Positions 42,975 through 50,109 of a DNA stretch of 50,109 nucleotides are shown piece after piece. The DNA is from Pseudomonas fragi (GTDB lineage: Bacteria > Pseudomonadota > Gammaproteobacteria > Pseudomonadales > Pseudomonadaceae). The stretch spans positions 1 through 50,109 of the forward strand of contig NZ_NQKQ01000034.1 in the NCBI RefSeq assembly GCF_002269505.1, given 5' to 3'. Each line of letters starts with the position of its first letter. Position 1 is the stretch's first letter. The position numbers were made by a program, and so were the translations under genes. Under the pieces are notes generated by a model. It did no database searches and was not told where the DNA came from. It saw only the letters and a program-made list of their open reading frames with translations.

Positions 42975-43583
42975 ATGGGTTCGTTGCATAGAGTGGCATT
43001 GGTATGTGGTTTGAGCGCTCTGCTGGTGGGTGTGGCTCAGGCTGAAGACTGGAAAGTCGCCAAGGATCAGGACGGCATCAAGGTGTCGCTGAGTGAGGTT
43101 GCCGGTTCCCAGTACAAGGCTTACCAGGGCGTGACCACCATTAAGGCGCCACTGGCCAAAATCAGCAAGTTGCAGGAAGACGTGGCTAGCGCTTGTACCT
43201 GGATCCATGAGTGCCAGTCGCAAAAACTGCTCAAGCATGAAGGCGATCAGAGCTGGACTTACACCCAGTTCAAGACACCGTGGCCGGTCACCCCGCGTGA
43301 TTCGGTGCTGTTGGTAACCTCTGCCCAGGGCGCAGATGGCAGCCTGACCCGCACGCTCAAGGGCCTGCCGACCTATGTTCCGGAAGAAAAGGGCTTTGTG
43401 CGGGTTGCCCAGGTAAACGGCTTCTGGAAGCTGGTACCCAAAGGCGACAACCTGACCGAAGTGACCTATCAGGTACACACCGAGCCGGGCGGCAGCGTGC
43501 CTTCCTGGTTGGCCAACAAGTTTGTAGTTGATGCGCCTTTCAATACCCTCAAAGGGCTGAAAGAGCGCGCTGAAAAGCCGTAA
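42975..43583 (+). CDS. START-domain periplasmic protein
   Basis: 202 aa with a signal peptide (MGSLHRVALVCGLSALLVGVAQA). The mature part begins EDWKVAKDQDGIKVSLSEVAGS. It contains WTYTQFKTPWPVTPRDSVLLV and a helical end (DAPFNTLKGLKERAEK), the pattern of START/SRPBCC lipid-binding folds. Exported START proteins are common in pseudomonads; their ligand is unknown. AAGGAATAAGACA upstream serves as ribosome site. Confidence 0.88.
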   Translation: MGSLHRVALVCGLSALLVGVAQAEDWKVAKDQDGIKVSLSEVAGSQYKAYQGVTTIKAPLAKISKLQEDVASACTWIHECQSQKLLKHEGDQSWTYTQFKTPWPVTPRDSVLLVTSAQGADGSLTRTLKGLPTYVPEEKGFVRVAQVNGFWKLVPKGDNLTEVTYQVHTEPGGSVPSWLANKFVVDAPFNTLKGLKERAEKP

Positions 43584-43848
43584 CTTACAGCAGCGCAAGC
43601 CGGGTCCTGGACAGCGCATCTGTCCGGGTACCGGGCGCGGTTTTTTCCGACAAACGAAAAAACCTGTTGAAATTCATTGTTGGCCCCCTTGGCAGATGCC
43701 GCGCCCTGGAGCTACTCTGCATCCAGACCAGCGAAGTAATCGACTGGCTCTGATCTTGTTCGCTACATGCTTATTTCTTCCCTTGTTACGGCCTGAATGC
43801 TGCCGAAGGGGAGCGCTGAATGTCTATCCATTGCGAGGAGGACGTTTC

Positions 43849-44190
43849 ATGAGCACAGCCCATCAAGAAGACCTCAGCAGCTATGTGCTGCGCCGCATGA
43901 AAGAAGGCGGTTTTGATTTTTCACGTATCCATCCCATCGAGTTTTACGCGATCTTTCCGGACGAGGAGCGGGCGCGCAGAGCTGCACAAAAATTTTGTGG
44001 TGAGTCCCTGAATGCGCAGATCAATGTGCGAGATGACGGTGCCTGGCATCTGGAGTTGAGCAAGGTGATGTATGCCACCTATGGGGGAATCGGCGATTTT
44101 GAGCAGGACTTTGAAGCAGTAGTGGTGCCGCTGGGCGGGATTATCGAAGGCTGGGGCGTCAAGCAGGAGGTGCGTGGCCTGCTCAATTGA
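43849..44190 (+). CDS. RraB-family ribonuclease E inhibitor
   Basis: 113 aa. Contains LRRMKEGGFDFSRIHPIEFYAIFPDEERARRAAQKF and YGGIGDFEQDFEAVVVPLGGIIEGWGVKQE, the RraB-type ferredoxin-like fold. In E. coli RraB binds RNase E and modulates mRNA decay; here the domain is the whole protein, shorter than E. coli RraB. A strong GAGGAGG ribosome site lies upstream of the ATG. Nothing nearby suggests an operon. Confidence 0.87.
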   Translation: MSTAHQEDLSSYVLRRMKEGGFDFSRIHPIEFYAIFPDEERARRAAQKFCGESLNAQINVRDDGAWHLELSKVMYATYGGIGDFEQDFEAVVVPLGGIIEGWGVKQEVRGLLN

Positions 44191-44816
44191 AAGGCGTTTG
44201 ATTGTTTCTCGGCTGGCCCAAGGGCTGGCCGTTTTGCTTTTTTCGCCATGGCCTCAAGCCCGCGAAGACGCGCAGGAGGTGCACGTCTTCGGCATATGGG
44301 CGTGTCTTTAACCGATAACCTTGGTCAGGTTTGGCAAGATCAGCAGCAAGGTGGTAGCGAAGAGGATAAGACCGGCTTGGCGTACTTTCGTATGTTTGAA
44401 CATGGCTATCTGCCTTTTTTTGTTTTTCCTGAACGACAATGCCTGCGCCAAGAGATCAATGCCTCGAAAAGAAAGCGGCCCTGGCAACAGGGTTAACATT
44501 AGAGCCCTCATAAGACATGGCTTAGAACCCTTTAACATCATCCAAGTGCAGTAAGTTTCTAAAACGCTATTAGGTTTTCTACGCCTGACCTGTCGACCCG
44601 TATCTAGACGCAACGGGCCCATCAGGCGCCCATAATCTTAGCCCCCTACCGTTCGTCAGGGAGTGCAGAGCAATCCTGTTTTGTCCTACAAAAGCCCCCG
44701 TTTTAAAGGGCTGAAGGGCGATTGCCACGTTCAGTACTTGCCATCAAATAGCCTTTCAGGGCAGGCTCAGGTCTGTTGTCATCATTACTTTCGCCTTTAT
44801 CGTGCCAGGTACTTTT
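44191..44816. other. Intergenic region with one possible small membrane-protein ORF
   Basis: About 620 bp between rraB-type and amidotransferase genes. A hairpin GGCTGGCCCAAGGGCTGGCC with a following T run (around 44212-44240) probably ends the rraB transcript. The leftward small ORF at 44308-44403 is the only plausible protein. The remainder, AT-richer from 44500 to 44700, shows nothing recognised. Confidence 0.5.
44308..44403 (-). CDS. Possible 31-aa single-span membrane protein
   Basis: ATG 44403 begins MFKHTKVRQAGLILFATTLL and continues LILPNLTKVIG, a basic head followed by one hydrophobic span. AAGG lies about ten bases upstream. The size, positive-inside head and ribosome site suggest a real micro-membrane protein, but no family can be named and the frame is short enough to arise by chance. 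Confidence 0.35.
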   Translation of the reverse strand: MFKHTKVRQAGLILFATTLLLILPNLTKVIG

Positions 44817-45539
44817 ATGTCGCTACGCATCTGCATTCTGGAAACCGACATTCTGCGTCCAGAGTTTGTTGATCAATATCAGGGCTACGGGCAAATGTTC
44901 GTGCGCCTGTTCTCCACGCAGCCAATCGCGGCAAAGTTCACTGTTTTCAATGTCATGCATGGCGAATATCCGTCTGATGACCAGACGTTCGATGCTTACC
45001 TGGTTACCGGCAGCAAGGCGGATTCATTTGGCACCGATCCGTGGATTCAAACGCTCAAGACTTACTTGCTGAGCCGTTACGAGCGCGGCGACAAATTGCT
45101 GGGCGTGTGTTTTGGCCATCAATTGCTGGCGCTGCTGCTGGGCGGCAAGAGCGAGCGTGCCACCCAGGGTTGGGGCGTAGGTACCCATCAGTACAAGCTG
45201 GCGGCCAGGGCGCCGTGGATGAGCCCTGTGGTTGAAGACCTGACGCTGCTGATCAGTCATCAGGATCAGGTCACAGCGCTGCCGGAGAACGCCACGGTCA
45301 TTGCATCCAGCGATTTCTGCCCCTATGCCGCCTACCATATCAATAATCAGGTGCTGTGCTTCCAGGGCCACCCCGAGTTTATCCACGATTATTCGCGGGC
45401 CCTTCTGGATCTGCGTCAGGAGCATTTGGGCGAGCAGGTTTACAGCAGCGGCATTGCCAGCCTGGGCCAGGACCATCATGGGCGTACCGTTGCCGAGTGG
45501 ATGATGCGTTTTGTTTCACACAAGCCGCAGACCGCCTGA
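44817..45539 (+). CDS. Class I glutamine amidotransferase-like protein
   Basis: 240 aa. The triad is present: Cys in LLGVCFGHQLLALLLGG, and His and Glu in CFQGHPEFIHDYS. YLVTGSKADSFGTDPWIQ is typical of stand-alone GATase1 proteins annotated as GMP synthase-like (YfeJ type). It would release ammonia from glutamine or act on gamma-glutamyl compounds; the acceptor is unknown. Start ATG 44817 gives MSLRICILETD, the usual beginning. It is convergent with the corA gene. Confidence 0.9.
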   Translation: MSLRICILETDILRPEFVDQYQGYGQMFVRLFSTQPIAAKFTVFNVMHGEYPSDDQTFDAYLVTGSKADSFGTDPWIQTLKTYLLSRYERGDKLLGVCFGHQLLALLLGGKSERATQGWGVGTHQYKLAARAPWMSPVVEDLTLLISHQDQVTALPENATVIASSDFCPYAAYHINNQVLCFQGHPEFIHDYSRALLDLRQEHLGEQVYSSGIASLGQDHHGRTVAEWMMRFVSHKPQTA

Positions 45540-45565
45540 TATCCGGCTCGATACATGTGGGGGGG

Positions 45566-46537
45566 TTAGAGCCAGCCAGATCGCTTGAAGCTGGCCCACA
45601 GGCCGGTGACCCCCACCGCAATAAACCCCAGTACACCAAAATAGCCGTAATGCCAGCTCAGCTCCGGCATGTTCTGGAAGTTCATCCCGTAAATCCCCGC
45701 CACTGCCGTGGGGAAGGCCAGGATGGCAGCCCAGGCGGCGAATTTGCGCTGCACGATGCTCTGGCGTGAAGACTCCAGCAACACCACGACTTCAATCGTC
45801 TGGGTAGCGATATCCCGCAGGTTGGTGAGGTCTTCCATCTGGCGGGTAACGTGAATCTGCACGTCGCGAAAGTACGGTCGCATGTTCTTGTCGATAAAGG
45901 GGAAGGTCAGGCGCTGCAATTCTTCGCTGATCTCGACCATGGGTGCCACATAGCGGCGCAGACGTAGCACATCCCGGCGCAGACCATGCAAGTGGACGAT
46001 ATCGGCCTCGTTCAGGGCATTGCCCATGATGCTCTGCTCAAGCTGATCGATTTCGGCGTGGATGGCTTCGTTGACCGGCTGATAGCTCTCTGTGACGAAG
46101 TCGAGCAGCGCATACAGCACAAAGTCTTCACCATGTTCCAGCAGCAGCGGGCGAGCCTCACAACGCTGGCGCACAGCCTTGTACGAGGCCGAATGGCCGT
46201 TGCGGCTGGTGATGATGTAGCCGTTGCCGGCAAAGATATGGGTTTCGACAAACTCCAATTTGCCTTCATGGCGAATCGGCGAATAGATCACGATAAACAG
46301 CGCATCGCCAAAGGTCTCAAGCTTGGGCCGGCTGTGCTGCTCAAGGGCATCTTCTATGGCCAGTTCATGCAGGTTGAACTGGCGTTGCAAGTTACTCAGC
46401 TCTTGCGCGTCGGGTTGCTCCAGACCAATCCAGACGAAGTGGCCGGGCTTTTTCGCCCACTCACTGCCTTCGTCCAGAGTGATATTGGTGACTTTCTTGC
46501 CTGCGCTGTAAACCGCAGCAGCAACAACTCTCCCCAT
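45566..46537 (-). CDS. corA: CorA-family magnesium/cobalt transporter
   Basis: 323 aa. A large cytosolic N-domain (IEDALEQHSRPKLETFGDALFIVIY) is followed by a long stalk helix (VEISEELQRLTFPFIDKN ... QTIEVVVLLESSRQSIVQ) and two C-terminal membrane helices with the GMN selectivity motif (IYGMNFQNMPE) in the loop. It forms a pentameric Mg2+ channel. The missing acidic C-terminus is normal; it ends FKRSGWL, basic as expected. Reads leftward, convergent with the amidotransferase gene. Confidence 0.93.
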   Translation of the reverse strand: MGRVVAAAVYSAGKKVTNITLDEGSEWAKKPGHFVWIGLEQPDAQELSNLQRQFNLHELAIEDALEQHSRPKLETFGDALFIVIYSPIRHEGKLEFVETHIFAGNGYIITSRNGHSASYKAVRQRCEARPLLLEHGEDFVLYALLDFVTESYQPVNEAIHAEIDQLEQSIMGNALNEADIVHLHGLRRDVLRLRRYVAPMVEISEELQRLTFPFIDKNMRPYFRDVQIHVTRQMEDLTNLRDIATQTIEVVVLLESSRQSIVQRKFAAWAAILAFPTAVAGIYGMNFQNMPELSWHYGYFGVLGFIAVGVTGLWASFKRSGWL

Positions 46538-46620
46538 AGTTCTAATCGCTTCTTCTTCAGTGGGTTATGGCGCAAATATGCAGCTTAGCGCGCAATGAAC
46601 CACTTTGAGTCGACAAAGGT

Positions 46621-47403
46621 TCAGAGGTTCGGATTGGATGCTGTCGCGTTGCCTCCTGCCACGGGTGGCAAGTGACGGTTTTGCTGGCTTAGCAGTTCGC
46701 GGTCCATGGCTTCGATGCACTCGCGCATCTGCTCGTGGCACTGCTGCATCAGGCGCGGAATATCATCCAGGGTCAGGCCGGCCGTCGGGATTGCCGGCAA
46801 TGAACGAATCTGGATATCGGCGCTGTGCCAGCGGTTGAGCCGCAAGTGCTGGCTATAAGTGCTGACACACACCGGCACGATCGGCACCCCGGCAGTGATT
46901 GCCATCTGGAATGCGCCTTTCTTGAAAGGCAGCAGGGTTTTGCCCAGATTGCGCGTGCCCTCCGGGAAGACCCAGATCGAAGTGTCCTTCTCTTGCAGGG
47001 TGCGCGTTGTCGTGAGCATCGACTTGCGCGCTTTCTGGGCATTGCCGCGATCAATCAGCACGTTGCCCGCCAACCAGAACAGCTGGCCGAAAAGGGGCAC
47101 CCACTTGAGGCTTTTTTTGCCGATGCACACCGTGCGGCGCGGCACTACGTTGCCGAACACAAACAGGTCGTAGTTGGACTGATGATTGGCGATCACAACA
47201 CAGCTTTGCGGTTTGTCCATCAACGGCCCGACTTCAGTCTTGAGCTTGTAGCCCAGGATCCATCGGGATGGCCATGCATACAGGCGCGCGCACAGGCGGC
47301 TGTTGTCAGGGTTGAAGGGGCGGCACATGCCCAGCAAGACACCCAGTACGCCTGCGAGCATAAAATGCAGACACATCAACAACATACGTATCGAAAGTAG
47401 CAT
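46621..47403 (-). CDS. plsC: 1-acyl-sn-glycerol-3-phosphate acyltransferase
   Basis: 260 aa. An N-terminal membrane segment (MLLMCLHFMLAGVLGVLLG) is followed by acyltransferase motifs I (VIANHQSNYD, the NHxxxxD) and III (WVFPEGTRN), and the PVCVST region. It acylates lysophosphatidic acid in phospholipid synthesis at the inner membrane. The length fits PlsC. Start at 47403 has a weak ribosome site; ATG 47385 is an alternative. Lies on the minus strand, 83 bp upstream of corA. Confidence 0.92.
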   Translation of the reverse strand: MLLSIRMLLMCLHFMLAGVLGVLLGMCRPFNPDNSRLCARLYAWPSRWILGYKLKTEVGPLMDKPQSCVVIANHQSNYDLFVFGNVVPRRTVCIGKKSLKWVPLFGQLFWLAGNVLIDRGNAQKARKSMLTTTRTLQEKDTSIWVFPEGTRNLGKTLLPFKKGAFQMAITAGVPIVPVCVSTYSQHLRLNRWHSADIQIRSLPAIPTAGLTLDDIPRLMQQCHEQMRECIEAMDRELLSQQNRHLPPVAGGNATASNPNL

Positions 47404-47580
47404 TTACAGGCTCGCGAAAACAAAAGACGGCGCAGTGTACGGATGTGCACTGTATTCAGCAATTACCCCGATACAAGTAGGAGATAGCTGAAGTTTTAGC
47501 ATTTGTTTCAGCGCGGGCGCGCAGGCCCGGGCCAGAGATGTTCCGGGCAGATTTGCGCGCAGGGGTGAGGGCAGGGGCGT

Positions 47581-47614
47581 CCCCGATTGCAGGGCGCAAT
47601 CGGGGGCGTTTTTT
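47581..47614 (+). terminator. Orphan plus-strand intrinsic terminator
   Basis: CCCCGATTGC (47581-47590) pairs with GCAATCGGGG (47596-47605), and the stem is followed by six T. On the plus strand no gene precedes it, and on the minus strand it has no U-tract. It may end an unannotated RNA starting in 47404-47560. Confidence 0.6.
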
Positions 47615-47625
47615 CAGGGGCAGGC

Positions 47626-48315
47626 TTAGAGCGGATGCAGCTGATCTTCTTCGATTGCTTTGTCCAGAGTCTCCAGCAGTGCTTTGCGCACTTTAAGCTT
47701 GGTGTTCCTGTGAGCCTTCATATTGATCTTTTTCAACTGACGGGCAGCTTCCAGGGCAGCAGCCTGCAATTCTTCAGGCTTGACCACCTTGTCGAGGAAG
47801 CCGGCATCGACTGCGGTGAGCGGGTTAAACATCTCTCCGTTGATGACCGAGCGATGGAATGCGGATTTACGCAGGCGATCGCGGGCCAGCTCGATACCGG
47901 CGTGGTGCATGGTCATGCCGATCTGCACTTCGTTCAGGCCGATGCTGAACGGGCCTTCCACGCCGATGCGGTAATCCACCGACAACAACAGGAATGCGCC
48001 TTTGGCTACCGCATGGCCTGTGCAGGCAATGACCACCGGGAACGGATGCGCGAGCATGCGGCGAGCGAGGGTCGAGCCCTGCCTTACCAGCTCGATGGCT
48101 TGCTCGGGGCTGGCCGTCATCACCTTCAAGTCGTAGCCGCCAGAGAGAATGCCTGGTTGCCCGGTAATAATGACGACAGCGCGATCCTGCTCAGCCTGGT
48201 CCAGCGCGGCATTAAACGCAGTGATCACATCCGGGGAGATGGCATTGACCTTGCCATTGCTCAAGGTCAGCGTAGCGATACCGTCTTCCAGGTGATAGGC
48301 AATCAAGTCACTCAT
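47626..48315 (-). CDS. Crotonase/enoyl-CoA hydratase family protein
   Basis: 229 aa. Crotonase fold with LTLSNGKVNAISPDVITAFNAALDQAE, the oxyanion-hole region GILSGGYDLKVM, and the second oxyanion strand GHAVAKGAFLLLSVDYRIGVEG. The usual catalytic Glu of hydratases (GGGxE) is replaced around AFLLL, so the reaction is uncertain; many such short Pseudomonas members are annotated as crotonases without substrate. AAGGA lies about 9 bases upstream. An operator-like dyad at 48379-48400 is 64 bp upstream. Confidence 0.88.
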   Translation of the reverse strand: MSDLIAYHLEDGIATLTLSNGKVNAISPDVITAFNAALDQAEQDRAVVIITGQPGILSGGYDLKVMTASPEQAIELVRQGSTLARRMLAHPFPVVIACTGHAVAKGAFLLLSVDYRIGVEGPFSIGLNEVQIGMTMHHAGIELARDRLRKSAFHRSVINGEMFNPLTAVDAGFLDKVVKPEELQAAALEAARQLKKINMKAHRNTKLKVRKALLETLDKAIEEDQLHPL

Positions 48316-48378
48316 GGCGCAAATCCTTGTTATGAAGTGGAGCAGACGTTACCCAGCCCTTTGGCGCAGGTAAAGGGC

Positions 48379-48400
48379 CATGACTGACTGATGAGTCATG
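48379..48400. promoter_or_regulatory. Inverted repeat upstream of the crotonase gene
   Basis: CATGACT (48379-48385) and AGTCATG (48394-48400) flank GACTGATG. It shares TGACTGA half-sites with the palindrome at 42551. The position fits an operator for the leftward gene. Confidence 0.5.
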
Positions 48401-48555
48401 CAATTGGCCTGCGCCTTCTATATAGAGGGCAGCGCAGCAGGGATTTGGCTTGAGCGGGCGAAGCTGCGGTGCCGGAATTTGGCAGAAACACCCCTCAGGC
48501 GCATACCGCCAAAAGGACTATTTTCGTAAGCACATGAAAATTCTGAAAAAAACAT

Positions 48556-48584
48556 TTGTCATATCGAAAGCTTTCGACTACATT
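48556..48584 (+). promoter_or_regulatory. Sigma-70 promoter of tRNA-Ser
   Basis: TTGTCA (48556-48561), 17-bp spacer, TACATT (48579-48584). A GC-rich GCGCGCC follows, as in stringently controlled tRNA promoters; the tRNA begins 38 bp further on. Confidence 0.75.
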
Positions 48585-48622
48585 AGCGCGCCTCGACAGA
48601 CAGAACTTGTTTGAAGAGATAC

Positions 48623-48712
48623 GGTGAAGTGTCCGAGTGGCTTAAGGAGCACGCCTGGAAAGTGTGTATACAAGAAATTGTATCGAGAGTTCGAATCTCT
48701 CCTTCACCGCCA
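48623..48712 (+). tRNA. tRNA-Ser (anticodon GGA)
   Basis: The 90-nt gene includes an encoded CCA. Acceptor arm GGTGAAG pairs with CTTCACC, discriminator G. The D-arm region is TCCGAGTGGCTTAAGGA, the anticodon stem-loop CGCCTGGAAAGTGTG exposes GGA, and a long variable arm (TATACAAGAAATTGTATC region) marks a class II tRNA. The T-arm GAGAGTTCGAATCTCTC is perfect. It reads UCC/UCU serine codons. Confidence 0.97.
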
Positions 48713-48723
48713 CATTAAGTAAA

Positions 48724-48764
48724 CACAAACCCCTGATTTTCCTAGAGAAAGTCGGGGGTTTGTG
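48724..48764. terminator. Hairpin downstream of tRNA-Ser
   Basis: CACAAACCCC (48724-48733) pairs with GGGGTTTGTG (48755-48764), with a few T after it. It probably ends the tRNA transcript. Confidence 0.65.
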
Positions 48765-49467
48765 GTTTCTGGCGTCTGAAAAAGGGCGATATGGGAACAA
48801 TATGGGAGCACGACCGCTGAACTGCCCGTGTTCTGCTTGAATGCTCTTCTTCGAACCTAAATGGATTTAGACGATCATGAAAGCGCTCCCCCCCTTGGTG
48901 TGCTGTTGTTGCTGACTGCAGGTTGCGTCCAGGTCCAGCAGTACACGCCCCCTCCCGGTGTACCCCAGGCGCAGATTCGCAGCGAAATGGGCGCATTGAG
49001 CAATTATTTTTCAACGAGGACACCGGAGCGCCTCTGCTGATGCTCGAGCCGTCAACGCTCAAGAACGACTGTGCTTTGGACACGTTGCCGTTTATGGCGC
49101 GTTGATTGTTGCAGGCAAGGACCTGTGTCGCTGGCAAGCAGCGTGAGGCTGCATCCGCCGATGCAGTCGTCGCACAATTCGCTGCTGCAAGGCGCCCGTT
49201 AAACCCGAATGGCTGAATATGTGATCGCCGCGCCAGTGGGTCACGGTAATGATGCAAACAGTCTTATATTTAATAGTGAGCGTTATCGGTAACTTAGAAG
49301 AGTATGAGTGGTGTCATATTTAACGGGGCGGGTTTATTTGCGCTAAGGCGCCTTGCATGTTTTTAGTTCTGATCTAATATCTGTTCGCACTAAGCAGTGC
49401 GACACGATTCCAGGACCGGTTTTCTGTGGCGCTTGCTTTCCAATTGTTTGACGTAGAAGGAACTACG
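48765..49467. other. Degenerate region downstream of tRNA-Ser
   Basis: Contains the near-repeats ATATGGGAACA and ATATGGGAGCA (48790-48811), then a decayed lipoprotein gene (listed separately). From about 49210 to 49450 it is AT-rich with no frame, and probably holds the promoter of the acyl-CoA dehydrogenase-like gene. The 3' side of a tRNA gene is a common integration site, so the debris may be left from past insertions. Confidence 0.5.
48877..49105 (+). pseudogene. Small lipoprotein gene, frameshifted
   Basis: One frame from about 48900 reads LLLLTAGCVQVQQYTPPPGVP (lipobox TAGC) and continues AQIRSEMGALSNYFSTRTPE. Another picks up just after with FFNEDTGAPLLMLEPSTLKNDC to a stop at 49105. 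Together they look like one exported lipoprotein broken by one or two indels, starting at the ATG near 48877. No family can be named. Confidence 0.5.
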
Positions 49468-50032
49468 ATGAATGTTGACTGGCAAGGTGCGGGTGATATT
49501 CAAGCTATTTTTGGCACGCTGATCGATAAGGAGCTTAATTGCACCGTCGAAGAACGTGATCGTCTCTCTATTCCTATTTCCAATGCGCTGATAGAAAAGT
49601 TCGCACGATTGGGGTTGTATAAATACAACTTGCCCGCCGTGTGGGGCGGCCAGGAAGTTGGTTATGCCCAGTGGGGCCGTGTGCTGGAAAAACTCGGGTA
49701 TTTATCCGCGGACTTATCGTTTCCCTTTTTGATATCCGTGAGGATGTCATTTATTTCGTTTTTGATTGCAGTGGGGCGCGAAGATATAAATAACGAATAC
49801 CTGGTTCACCTGATTGAGGGTAAAACAGGCGGCGCGTTTGCTTATACAGAAGATGCCGATGCTTTTTCTTTTGTCTCCCGTGCAGTGCCCGCTGCAGACG
49901 GTAAAACTTATACGGTGAATGCCGTGAAAAAGATCGTCACCGGCGGTGAGACGGCGAATTATTTTTTGCTGTTTGTCCATGGTGATACCGCGGACATGCA
50001 AGTGTTTCTTGTACACGCTGACGATCCGGGTG
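49468..50032 (+). pseudogene. Acyl-CoA dehydrogenase-like protein, 3' part lost at the window edge
   Basis: ATG 49468 has GAAGGA eight bases upstream. About 188 codons read MNVDWQGAGDIQAIFGTLID ... FARLGLYKYNLPAVWGGQEVGYAQWGRVLEKLGYLSADLSFPF ... GGAFAYTEDADAFSF ... TYTVNAVKKIVTGGETANYF. This is the N-terminal helical and middle beta domain of acyl-CoA dehydrogenases, closest in style to members found in natural-product or special lipid pathways. Family similarity ends near 50030, where sequence resembling an insertion-sequence start follows. The catalytic C-terminal domain is not visible. Confidence 0.7.
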
Positions 50033-50109
50033 GGCGGTCTCAAGGAACAAGTGCAACACCTGATGTAAGGTGTTGCCATGTCTACCCAATACAAACACTT
50101 GAGTACCGA
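50033..50109 (+). mobile_element. Probable IS start (IS30-like), truncated by window end
   Basis: After the dehydrogenase similarity stops, GCAACACCT (50053-50061) and AGGTGTTGC (50068-50076) form a dyad. An ATG at 50078 with AAGG eight bases upstream opens a frame MSTQYKHLST. The short lead sequence with GTGCAACACC-type ends and this N-terminus are reminiscent of IS30-family elements. Only ten codons are seen, so the family is tentative. Confidence 0.45.

Noticed and set aside
46012..46269. Small minus-strand frame inside corA
   Set aside because: Alternate-frame shadow of corA.
48765..48830. Integrase gene or att site next to tRNA-Ser
   Set aside because: Only short near-repeats are seen and there is no duplicate of the tRNA 3' end in the window, so an att call is not supported.

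Overview
The window looks like a Pseudomonas chromosome (fluorescens/fragi-type lineage). The backbone on the right keeps a gene order known from Pseudomonas: tmk-holB-(pilZ)-tatD, an RgsA-like sRNA, a TetR regulator, and later ETF-QO divergent from etfBA. Typical Pseudomonas REP palindromes lie in its intergenic gaps. Bases 1 to about 26,223 are a mobile island whose left end lies outside the window. Bases from about 26,224 to 50,109 are ordinary chromosome.

Island cargo, left to right: the end of an IS3-family element beside a ybdD remnant; an IS5-family element; a leftward block of signalling genes (HD-GYP phosphodiesterase, PAS-GGDEF-EAL protein, PAS chemoreceptor and two small unknown ORFs); a decayed umuC/rulB gene cut by an intact IS3-family element; a three-gene ABC-3C conflict system whose first gene is truncated by that IS; a Gabija-type GajA-GajB pair; a GrpB-family gene; and an IS66 fragment with about 800 bp of gene-free DNA.

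The right end of the island is one tight leftward operon. It begins with a phage-type deoxynucleoside monophosphate kinase and continues with four recombination genes: two ~750-aa tyrosine recombinases, a 326-aa HTH/coiled-coil protein and a 438-aa tyrosine recombinase. The layout resembles GInt or Tn554-like elements. The island ends inside the chromosomal thymidylate kinase gene. Only the last 112 codons of tmk remain, without the P-loop, and they are followed directly by holB. The simplest reading is that the element inserts into an essential gene and carries a replacement enzyme as the first gene of its own recombinase operon. This is the most notable system in the window.

A second notable point is the chemoreceptor at 5062-6678. 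Its first codons are made of 17 tetranucleotide repeats, so slippage would switch the reading frame, as in a phase-variable gene.

The chromosomal part carries holB, tatD, a candidate rgsA sRNA with an RpoS-like -10 element, a TetR regulator, a MoaA-like radical SAM enzyme, a DUF4823 lipoprotein and a DUF1285 protein. Next come an adh/AraC pair, ETF-QO and etfBA with a PsrA-like operator between them, and a periplasmic binding protein with two DUF4398 lipoproteins (one fused to OmpA). A MocR-type regulator, YkgJ, START, RraB, glutamine amidotransferase, CorA, PlsC and crotonase genes follow, then tRNA-Ser(GGA) and a decayed lipoprotein gene. The last gene is an acyl-CoA dehydrogenase-like gene apparently interrupted by another insertion sequence at the right edge.
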